Positions 57,101 to 64,000 of a stretch of DNA of 64,000 nt are shown one piece after another. The stretch comes from Odontesthes bonariensis. Its lineage: Eukaryota; Chordata; Actinopteri; Atheriniformes; Atherinopsidae. The stretch's first letter is position 1; every line of letters starts with the position of its first letter. The position numbers and the translations under genes were made by a program. The notes under the pieces were generated by a model that did not search any database, was not told the origin of the DNA, and saw only the letters and a program-made list of their open reading frames with translations. The stretch lies in assembly GCF_027942865.1 (NCBI RefSeq), contig NC_134509.1:9817754-9881753 (forward strand), read 5' to 3'.

Positions 57101-59644
57101 TGGTTGGGCTAAAAGCATGACTGATGGATATATCTTGAGTAAATTAAGAAATATAAAGAGATTTATAATGTGCCCTTTTTTGCCTTCCTGTGATGTGCGC
57201 ATGATTTGAAGTAATTATTTACAAGGCCCAGTAATAAGAGGATGACAGAACGGTTAGATCAAGTGCTAAAGATAAGATTAATTGCTGCTGTAATGATGGT
57301 TTTGATGAGGGGGAATATTCTTTAAGGTTTGTGTGCGTTTGGAAGAGGAGCGGAGAGCTGCTGAGGAGCTACGCTGCGGGCTGGAGAAGGAAAGTGATGA
57401 GTTGAGGACAAAGCTAAAGGATGCCAGCACTGAGGTCAGAAGTGGCTGAGCGTCTATTATTTGTAGATAAATATGAAAAACCCGAAAGCTGTGAAGAGAA
57501 ACGGAAATGTTTCTGTGCTCCCAGATCTGTAGGTTGGAGGCTGTGGTCCAACAGAATGGCAAGAAAGAAAAGGGCCCCCCCGAAGCTTCACCTTCCTGTG
57601 GAACGCAGAGCCCTCGTCTGGAGGAGGAACTTCATCAGGCCCGGAGTCGACTGGCCCGGGTTCAGGAGGAGGCGGAGAGGCAGCGTGACAGACAACAGAA
57701 AGAGATAGCGTCCCTGAGGGCCGACAAGCATCGGCTGGAGGAGAAAGTCCTGGAACAGAGCCGAAAGAACACGGAGAAGAGTCTTCTAGAGCAGAGCCAG
57801 CGGAACACAGAGGACCGGATAAGGTAGCTGCCCAAAGACGAGCTACCACACCTGCTTAGTCTTACATTACCAAGTCTTGACAATGCTTTCAATCTGCATT
57901 TGCACTTTTTTCAAATGAATCGTTTTATGGCTTTACAGTCATGAAATGTTTTTCTTTCTTTTTTTTTTTTTTTACCAGAACAAGTATATGTTAACCATTT
58001 AACAGCGTAGGTTCATAAGTCTTGATCCACCTTACATTTCTTTAGATTTAGTTTCCAAGCAGGCAGACTTCCTTGTAAAAAAAGGGGTCTTGACTTCTGC
58101 CTGCTGCTTTATCTCTCATTTTCAGTCTGCTTCTTGTACTTGATTTTAGGTTATTTCAGAGGTAGATTATTTTCAATATTTTTTCCGACACTAACCTATC
58201 AATCATTAGAGCATTAAAAAAAAAAGTGTTGTGTCTGCACTTAGGTTACTAGCAGGCTGTCGTAAAGACACTTGATTTGATTTAATTTCTTTAGCTACAT
58301 CTATGAAAAATGCTAAAAACAACACAATTTAGTCGAGGGTTAGGGGCTGATAATATGTTAACGTGCTTAGTTACTCTAAAAGACCAGCGTCCCCTTCTCA
58401 CAAGTAATAGACAACAATAATGCAAAAAAGAAACACAAAACTTTGCTTTGGATATCAATTTTTCTGATCCAGAAAAACAACCCAAGCATTCTTAATCTCT
58501 AAGTATGGCAATGAAAAATAAGATGTTAGGCTCATGGAATCAAGTAATTAATTGGTAGTTAGGCAACAACCATGCACATTAAGCCAAAAAATAAGAAAAT
58601 GAAATAGTTCCAGTGAAAAAGAGGCAGAAGCACAGGAAACAAGACACTTTGCAAAGATGATAACTAAATAGTAAATTTGCATGTAGATTAACCCTGTCTC
58701 ACTCCTCATTCTGACATGTGCCTCCAGGGCAGAGTGTGAAGATCGTCTCAGAGCAGAGTTCAGGATAGAGATGAATGCTGCCGTCGCTGAGAGTGAACAG
58801 CGGTGGGCGGACCGAGAACAGGAGCTTCAGAGCCAGATATCTGAGCTGCAGGTGAAGCTTTGACACAAACTGCATTACAGAATCCCTAATTTTCCCATCT
58901 AGTTTTCATTTAGGGTATCTTAATTAAAACCATTCGTAAAGTATGTCAATCCCGCTTTCTGGAAGTACAAGGAGTGCACTCGAAAGTTTGTGTTCTATCT
59001 ATTTAGGCTGGAAGTTTGCAAAATTCAAAACAGTGTGGACATCTTCATTAAATTCTTTCTGCTAACTCATCACCTCAGGCTGCAGCACACAGATGCTTTA
59101 AATCCTTCGCTCACCGTTTGTCTCCAATGCAGGCCGACAAAAAGAAGGCGGGACTAGGAGATGATTGCCACGGCAACCCTGAAATTGATAGGCTGAGAAA
59201 GGAGGTCCAAGACACCAAGGAAATAAACAAGAAACTGAGGGATTTGCTGCAGGTACTTACACACACGCACTTTGAAAAATCAAATGAACGCCACCTCAAA
59301 GATTTTCTCTGTGATGAATAATTTAGTAGTTTTGATTAAAGCGTTGCAGGGAAGAGGCAACATAATGTTTCTCTGTGAGCGGGAGCAAATACACGTTGAC
59401 GTTTTATACTCCTGAAATTTGGAGACATGGCAGTGTGGGCGTAAAGAATCCAGCTGTTGCAAAAATAAAACAAAATGTGCGTTGTTGTGTTGAAGGAGCC
59501 GAAAACCCAGTCTTTAGCTGAGGAAAAACACAGTCACACCATGGCGCTGCAGGCGCTGGAGAGGCAAGCAAAAGAAGATCTGCTGTCTGAGAGGAACAGA
59601 CTTCAGACAATGCACCACCTGGAGCTCGGTAACACACACCCACA

Positions 59645-59684
<40 letters not shown>

Positions 59685-60391
59685 TAAAAACAAATGAGCA
59701 CAAGCACATTTGGGCAGAAACACAGTCTGCATAGCACAAAAACAGCTGCATGAACAAAATGAGCAAGTACAGACACACATGCATACACACAGAGCAGTGT
59801 TCACATTGAAATGACAAATTCAGCACTTAAGTTGCTATTGCCATGGATACAATTTCACCATAGCAACAGCAGAGGGGTACCTGTAACAGTGGGCCAAACT
59901 GAGTATGTTTTCTGTCTGTGGTTTTGTGCGTGTGTGATACCAGATAAGCAGCGCGCAGAGTTGACCCAGCAACACACCGAGTGGAGCAGACAGATGACCC
60001 AGAGACACATGCAGCAGATAGAAGACCTACAGGCCCAACTACAAGCACACACACAGATGATGGCTCTGCAACAGGTGACACATGCTGCAGCAACCACAGG
60101 GCCGCATATTAATCCCAGCGCACGTACCAACGCACAGACTTTCTTTATCCGTGTGCTACGGCCTGTACTCTGCAGATTTAATCTGCTTCTGTGTGCACAC
60201 TTAATCAAATCGCAGAGGTTTAAATCTGTCATTATTTTTTTCTATGAATAAATTCTTCCATGGGTGCGGGAGTGAGCCAACACAGCACGACGATGTGTGT
60301 AGCAGAACTAACCTCATTAAAAGCTGAAATCTGGATCTGAACCTTGACACAAACACTTACAATGAAAATCTCCATTATCTTCTTTGTCTGG

Positions 60392-60431
<40 letters not shown>

Positions 60432-63400
60432 GACCTGAAGCAGCAGAACCAATATCAGGTGTTTGAGCGACAGCTGGACGAGAGTCGCTGCGCCATGATG
60501 GAGCTTCAGAGAGAAAATGCAGCGCTGAAGAAGCAATTGAAGGAGTGGTATGAAGAGTTAATCTCTTATTTCGGCATTATTGACACCATTCAGGGCTGTA
60601 GCCATTGATTAAGTCATTATTCATTCATGAGCTGCTGACGTTTTTTCTTGAGAAATGTCGAAAAAATGGTTTAAATATTCAAATTTTCCAGAACATTTAG
60701 AAATAGCTCAGTGGGACTTATTCAAATTGATCGTGTCCTAACACGAAGATATTAACAATCCCAATCTGGTGTTTTTTAGGACCCAGACCAGAAAAACTGT
60801 TGTATTCGAGAAGCTGGAACTGGTGACAGTTCTGTATTTCTACTTGAAAAATAACAGAAATTGACCTTTGGTGTGAGAGTGCATGGTTGTTTGCCTCAGT
60901 TAGACTAGAGACCCATCCAGGGTGTACCCCGCCTTTCGTCCGAGGGCAGCTGGCATAGGTTCCAGCCCCCGACCCTGAATTGGATTAGGCGGGTATAGAA
61001 ATTGAATGGATGCATTGATATACAGCATATTAAGCAGTATAAAGCAACAGTTTGTAAAACATTTCACTCAGCAGCACCAACAGATAATTACTGTATTTAA
61101 TACAGTATATTACTGTAGTGCAGAATCACAGTGCATTACTCGAAGGGAATTTAAAGTTCATGGTAGTTTTGACATTAATTGAATCTATACTACCCTCAGC
61201 AAACCTTGCTACTGTCCTTACATTTAATTGTCCCACGGCAAGAGTTGTCTTTAACCACTACAGCTCTAAAACAAAAGTTAAAGCGATAATTTGCCAGTGT
61301 AATTTAGAAAGAGTGTCATTACCAAAACACAGAACATTTTGTTGAAAATGCAAATCCTCCTGACCAATCATCACACCATTACACAAGCTGTACGTAAGCG
61401 CGTTATATGGTTAGTTTTCTGTTCCTCTGAGACGTAAATGCTTCAAGTACCTTGTTATTCATGGTCAAATTGCTGTGGGACCAACTATAGGCTTGGTCAA
61501 TTCAACTATCGAATAAAATAGATCTGTAATTGCATCACTATCATGTTGCCTGCTGTAATTCTACCAAAAGCCCACCAGTCACAGAGCTGAACACATTTCA
61601 TTGTCTTCCGAGCAACACAGAGTTATAGAAATTTGCAAGATAGTATTGCAACTTAGGATTTTTATGAATTATTTTGTTAGAAAACACCCTCTCTTCGGGG
61701 GCCTAGGGGGCCTTTCCAGTCGATCTCTGATAACATTATGGAAGCTGCGTTTAAATTCTTGGATATATGCAACCATGCTGACTGTATAAAAAGATGGATG
61801 AAGTCCTCCCACGTCAGACATCGAGTGCTTTAAACTTAAATGCAACTGACAACCACTAGGCTGTGGTTCTAAAACCTCTCTGGGTCTAATAGACTCACTT
61901 TCAGAGAATGTCAGCATCACTCATGAAATATTCAGCCAGTTTTTCCCACAAGTCACTGTGGTGTCACTAGCTAGATTCACTCCGTCTGATCGGCATTTGG
62001 CCTCAGAGATACATATTTTTTTTCCAGTCAGGTTTCAAAGATCACTCTTGGGGTCCATTATCTTATCCAAATGTGGACACTTCTTGCATGTTTATTCGAT
62101 GAATTTATTTTTAAACCATCAGCCACAGGGATTTCGCTCAGTGGAGGCAAAGGCAGCAGCTTTTGAATCAGTCGCTTTCTCCCAGCTCGAACATTATTCT
62201 TCAGTCTTTTATTTTCACAGAAACTCTGCAGAGATTTATTGCAAAGTTTTGCTTTACAAAGAAAAAGAGGATTGTAGTGATGTTGTGGAGTGAACATCTG
62301 GTCAGCTTCTGGTCGAAGAGTGATCTTAATCTGCTGCGATGATCAGGCCAGCTCCATTTTTGGGTAAAAAAACAAGCCCAAAGTAGTGAGTTCCATCCAT
62401 CCATCCATCCATCCATTTTCTATACCCCCTTAATCCAATTTAGGGTCGTGGGGGGGCTGGAGGCTATCCCAGCTGCCACTGGGCAAGAGGCGAGGTACAC
62501 CCTGGACGGGTCGCCAGTCCATCACAGGGCCACACAGTGAGTTGTGACATGAAAAATAACTAAACTATTTCTCATTCAACAGAAGTATTTCAGTTAACAT
62601 AGTTTGTAGCCCTCATCACTCGTTTGGACAAGTTCTCGGAATCTTAGTCAGATCCATCACTTGTGTGGAATGGGCTGTACATGTACAGTTATACTATATA
62701 GCACACATGCACTTGTCTTGTCCTGTGGGCTGAACATTGAAAACATCATTCACTGTTTCCAACTTTTCTTTTTTTGTCTTTCTGTATGAAAGATGACATG
62801 CCAAGTATTACCATCCCTCTCTTGTATACACTGTCCCTTCCCAGGTCAGTGCAGAAGAATCCTGAAGCTGAGGAAAAAGAAGAGGAGAGCGTAGATCTGC
62901 AGAAGAAGAGAGACGCTCAGCTGGAGGAAGAAGCACAGCGGCTAAAGGAGGAAGTGGAGAAACTTAGGGTGGAAATGGAGAAACTCGAGGAGTCGCAGAA
63001 ACACTGGGAGGAGAAGAAAGAGGATGACATAAAAGAGGAGGAGATGGACGAGGAGAAGAAGAAGGAGCGGGAGGAGGAGAAGAGGAGAGAGGAGGTGGAG
63101 GAGATCAGAAGGGAGCACAAGAAGGAGATGCAGAGCTTGGTCTCTGAATACAGCAGCGCCCAGAATCACCTGCAAGCTCGAATAGTGGCTTTGGAGAACG
63201 AGTGAGTAGAGAACATAGGAGGCACACAGAGAGAGTTTGAAATGAAAACATTACGGTTGATTGAATATCAGTGCAGGTATGTGAGAAAGTGTGTGTGTTT
63301 GTGTATATGATTTAACTGCAGGCTGCGTGAGCGGGAGGAGCGGTGCAGGAGGAGGGAGCCTCGATCTGACGACCTGCAGTTAGGGAAACTCCAGGAGAAA

Positions 63401-63436
63401 CTGACAGAGAGAGACCAGCTCATTAAACGACTCGTG
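42584..63436 (+). CDS. FAM184B: FAM184B coiled-coil protein (3' end outside window)
   Basis: Long coiled-coil protein of unknown molecular function. Fifteen exons keep frame for 3,354 nt (1,118 codons). Exons 1-2 encode QMHSKMCKKIAQLTK-VIYSLN, the family signature (human FAM184A/B read KMCKKIAQLTKVIYALN). Nearly all the rest is Glu/Lys/Arg-rich heptad sequence; exons 3, 6 and 14 are the largest coiled-coil blocks. Exon 12 encodes DKQRAELTQQHTEW-RQMTQRHMQQIEDLQ, a conserved FAM184 block, and exon 15 ends LTERDQLIKRLV, which in relatives is followed by a short C-terminal region, so a few exons remain downstream. Position and head-to-head orientation with NCAPG favour FAM184B over FAM184A. Two ATGs (42584, 42587) are adjacent; the first is used here. 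Confidence 0.92.
47700..47741 (+). repeat. (CA)n microsatellite
   Basis: About 20 uninterrupted CA units. Confidence 0.97.
48639..48691. repeat. 23-bp inverted repeat (hairpin)
   Basis: Arms at 48639-48661 and 48669-48691, one mismatch, with a 7-nt loop. The inner 18 bp (GTTCTGCAGGTCCACTTA) are perfect. It lies 82 bp upstream of FAM184B exon 2. Confidence 0.95.
48774..48962 (+). CDS. FAM184B: FAM184B exon 2 (52-114)
   Basis: Acceptor TGCCCCTCTTCAG. Encodes VIYSLNMKNEEQDTALQALS and HDELHRILMET, matching the FAM184 signature. Phase 0 at both ends. Confidence 0.95.
48963..50460 (+). other. FAM184B intron 2
   Basis: AT-rich, about 1.5 kb, with a T12 run near 49562. No exon or recognised repeat. 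Confidence 0.65.
50461..51135 (+). CDS. FAM184B: FAM184B exon 3 (115-339)
   Basis: 675-nt exon, continuous coiled coil (QADFECFRLQVEERERGTEA onward) with dense Glu/Lys/Arg. The donor GTACACAC opens directly into a CA repeat. Confidence 0.93.
51138..51186 (+). repeat. (CA)n directly after the exon 3 donor
   Basis: About 24 AC units starting at the third intron base. Confidence 0.97.
51735..51870 (+). CDS. FAM184B: FAM184B exon 4 (340-384)
   Basis: Encodes DLEEELELDRKRVSEAEGVV and RLLLQEDELQSRA. Acceptor CTCCCTCCAG, leaves in phase 1. Confidence 0.9.
51871..53402 (+). other. FAM184B intron 4
   Basis: About 1.5 kb. T-runs near 52330 and 53050 and a short TG repeat at 53350-53364. No exon or recognised transposon. 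Confidence 0.65.
53403..53554 (+). CDS. FAM184B: FAM184B exon 5 (385-435)
   Basis: Encodes ETEELRSQVSRLQSRNRELE and ends HARQIRQ before a GTAACA donor and a short CA repeat. An internal GTGAGT at 53470 could be an alternative donor. Confidence 0.88.
53644..54189 (+). CDS. FAM184B: FAM184B exon 6 (436-617)
   Basis: 546-nt coiled-coil exon: HAEALSTLRSEMVRAQTEEL, long KE-rich heptads, ending AALNSVQE-like sequence and KTNQE before a GTCAGC donor. Phase 0 at both ends. Confidence 0.93.
54425..54935 (-). mobile_element. LINE 3' end (L2-like), 5'-truncated
   Basis: The minus-strand frame 54604-54930 encodes the C-terminal end of a LINE ORF2: VAQRIDFKTALVVYKSLHGL, AGRGLLLVPRVRTKQGEAA-like and YAPKIWNSLPEDVR. 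Downstream on the minus strand is a 3' UTR ending TGCTCTATAAATAAAATTGC. Short 5'-truncated copy in FAM184B intron 6. Confidence 0.8.
55797..56950 (-). mobile_element. Tc1/mariner-like transposon, decayed
   Basis: The minus strand matches the pattern of a common fish Tc1-like element: NDPKH and SDLNL fragments of the DDE domain (near 56080-56170), RPSV-like and the C-terminal block, and an outer end with CTTTCTTTTCGACAGGACTG near 56930-56950. The opposite terminal repeat near 55797 is diverged. Stops and internal deletions make it inactive. Lies in FAM184B intron 6. Recognised from memory of the consensus. Confidence 0.75.
57327..57434 (+). CDS. FAM184B: FAM184B exon 7 (618-653)
   Basis: Encodes VCVRLEEERRAAEELRCGLE and SDELRTKLKDASTE, acceptor TTCTTTAAG. 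Phase 0 at both ends. Confidence 0.9.
57525..57823 (+). CDS. FAM184B: FAM184B exon 8 (654-752)
   Basis: Encodes ICRLEAVVQQNGKKEKG and a long Arg/Gln/Glu coiled coil ending NTEDRI. A GTAGCT donor leaves phase 2. Only 90 bp after exon 7. Confidence 0.9.
57824..58727 (+). other. FAM184B intron 8
   Basis: About 900 bp, AT-rich, T-run at 57960. No feature recognised. Confidence 0.65.
58728..58851 (+). CDS. FAM184B: FAM184B exon 9 (753-794)
   Basis: Encodes AECEDRLRAEFRIEMNAAVA and SQISELQ. Enters phase 2, leaves phase 0 at GTGAAG. Confidence 0.92.
59133..59252 (+). CDS. FAM184B: FAM184B exon 10 (795-834)
   Basis: Encodes ADKKKAGLGDDCHGNPEIDR and KEINKKLRDLLQ. Phase 0 at both ends; donor GTACTTACACACAC. 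Confidence 0.92.
59496..59628 (+). CDS. FAM184B: FAM184B exon 11 (835-878)
   Basis: Encodes EPKTQSLAEEKHSHTMALQA and LSERNRLQTMHHLEL. Leaves phase 1 at GTAACA, followed by a CA repeat. Confidence 0.92.
59649..59681 (+). repeat. (CA)n after the exon 11 donor
   Basis: About 16 CA units beginning 20 nt after the exon end, with an irregular CA-rich lead-in. Confidence 0.95.
59944..60074 (+). CDS. FAM184B: FAM184B exon 12 (879-922)
   Basis: Encodes DKQRAELTQQHTEWSRQMTQ and HMQQIEDLQAQLQ, a strongly conserved FAM184 block. Enters phase 1, leaves phase 0. Confidence 0.95.
60395..60429 (+). repeat. (TG)n forming the exon 13 acceptor tract
   Basis: About 17 TG units running directly into the TAG acceptor of exon 13. 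Confidence 0.97.
60432..60547 (+). CDS. FAM184B: FAM184B exon 13 (923-960)
   Basis: Encodes DLKQQNQYQVFERQLDESRC and ENAALKKQLKE. The acceptor tract is the TG repeat. Leaves phase 2 at GTATGA. Confidence 0.92.
60880..61015 (+). repeat. Teleost LINE 3'-end repeat, plus orientation
   Basis: CCATCCAGGGTGTACCCCGC followed by GGTTCCAGCCCC and a GAATGGATG tail is a very common fish retroposon 3' end. Confidence 0.7.
62396..62540 (-). repeat. Teleost LINE 3'-end repeat, minus orientation
   Basis: Reverse-complement version of the 60,880 copy, with a (CCAT)n tail at 62396-62413. Confidence 0.75.
62845..63201 (+). CDS. FAM184B: FAM184B exon 14 (961-1079)
   Basis: 357-nt Glu/Lys-rich coiled coil from SVQKNPEAEEKEEESVDLQK to HLQARIVALEN. 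Enters phase 2, leaves phase 2 at GTGAGT. Confidence 0.93.
63322..63436 (+). CDS. FAM184B: FAM184B exon 15 (1080-1118)
   Basis: Encodes LREREERCRRREPRSDDLQL and LTERDQLIKRLV, colinear with the conserved C-terminal helix. GTGAGA donor, phase 0; the gene continues beyond 64000. Confidence 0.92.
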
Positions 63437-64000
63437 GTGAGAACACACACAACAACGCATCCCGTTTCCCTTTGGAAACGCTTCTCCGATAACGTTGTAT
63501 TCACTCAAGACTATAGGTTTAGGGGTAAGGCTGGTTATAGTGTATGTTTTTCTTACTGCCAATAAAATACCTGAAAACCACTGACACCAGCAGTTTGTTT
63601 TGTGTAGTGGAAGCCTGGCGAAGTTCACTGTGTGCTGATTATCTGTGCCATAGTGCTCCATATTTGCTGAAAACTATTTAAAAGAGTCTATAACCCAGCC
63701 GACACGTTTCAGGAACATGTTTTTTTTGGCGCAGGAAAATTCCCCCAAAATTTGTTTTAATTGCCATATGGTTTACATGGAAATTTCCATAACGTTCTCC
63801 AAACATTTTCCCACCATCTATAATGTGGGAACCTTTTGGCAGCCATTACAGAATGTTCCCAACTTAACCTTTACATTGCACTCAACCTTTGGAAAATCTT
63901 ACAGGTACCATTAGAGTCTGTGCAATCAGACCGCTTTAGATGTGCTGGTGCTGGTCCAGGATTTAATCCTGGTCAACACAAATCGGTTTCTCCTATTGTT
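63437..64000 (+). other. FAM184B intron 15 (to window end)
   Basis: No exon or recognised repeat. The remaining FAM184B exons must lie downstream. Confidence 0.6.

Larger units (their letters stand above)
60548..62844 (+). other. FAM184B intron 13
   Basis: 2.3 kb with two opposed copies of the same teleost repeat (60,880-61,015 and 62,396-62,540). No exon seen. Confidence 0.7.

Noticed and set aside
42584..63436. Assignment to FAM184A instead of FAM184B
   Set aside because: The N-terminal signature fits both. Head-to-head linkage with NCAPG is the FAM184B position in mammals.

Overview
This window comes from a vertebrate nuclear genome, most likely a ray-finned (teleost) fish. The evidence is three multi-exon genes with GT-AG introns, a dense load of fish-type DNA transposons (hAT, Tc1-like, MITEs) and decayed non-LTR retrotransposons, and many CA/TG and GATA microsatellites. 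No prokaryotic, viral or CRISPR content was seen. Species cannot be read from the sequence.

Layout. (1) About 1-2,900: upstream DNA with one hAT element (999-1969) and a teleost LINE tail carrying a GATA microsatellite. (2) 2,901 to about 24,040, plus strand: LCORL, a nuclear corepressor / Pipsqueak-type helix-turn-helix protein. Six shared exons splice, in the same phase, either to a short terminal exon ending in a DNA-binding HTH (about 632 aa) or to a 5.2-kb exon giving a protein of about 1,944 aa that resembles the long PALI (PRC2-associated LCOR/LCORL) isoforms. (3) 24,829-38,079, minus strand: NCAPG, condensin I subunit G, reconstructed here as 21 coding exons and 1,018 aa. It is convergent (tail to tail) with LCORL. 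(4) 38,080-42,583: intergenic, with two LINE remnants, a MITE-like element and a CpG-rich candidate promoter. (5) 42,584 to beyond the end, plus strand: FAM184B, a long coiled-coil protein. Fifteen exons (1,118 codons) are present and the 3' end lies outside the window.

The order and orientation LCORL > < NCAPG / FAM184B > matches the mammalian NCAPG-LCORL-FAM184B block, which supports choosing LCORL over LCOR and FAM184B over FAM184A. The three genes are not a pathway: LCORL acts in chromatin and transcription, NCAPG in mitotic chromosome compaction, and FAM184B has no established role.

I did not find a clearly new biological system. The most interesting points are: a second Pipsqueak/RHF-like HTH in the short LCORL exon, the phase-matched alternative terminal exons, an in-frame 18-bp coding tandem repeat, three possible C-termini for the long isoform, several transposons with intact target-site duplications, a near-perfect 23-bp hairpin just upstream of FAM184B exon 2, and CA/TG repeats at several FAM184B splice junctions. 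Exon boundaries were derived by hand from reading-frame continuity and splice consensus, without transcript data.
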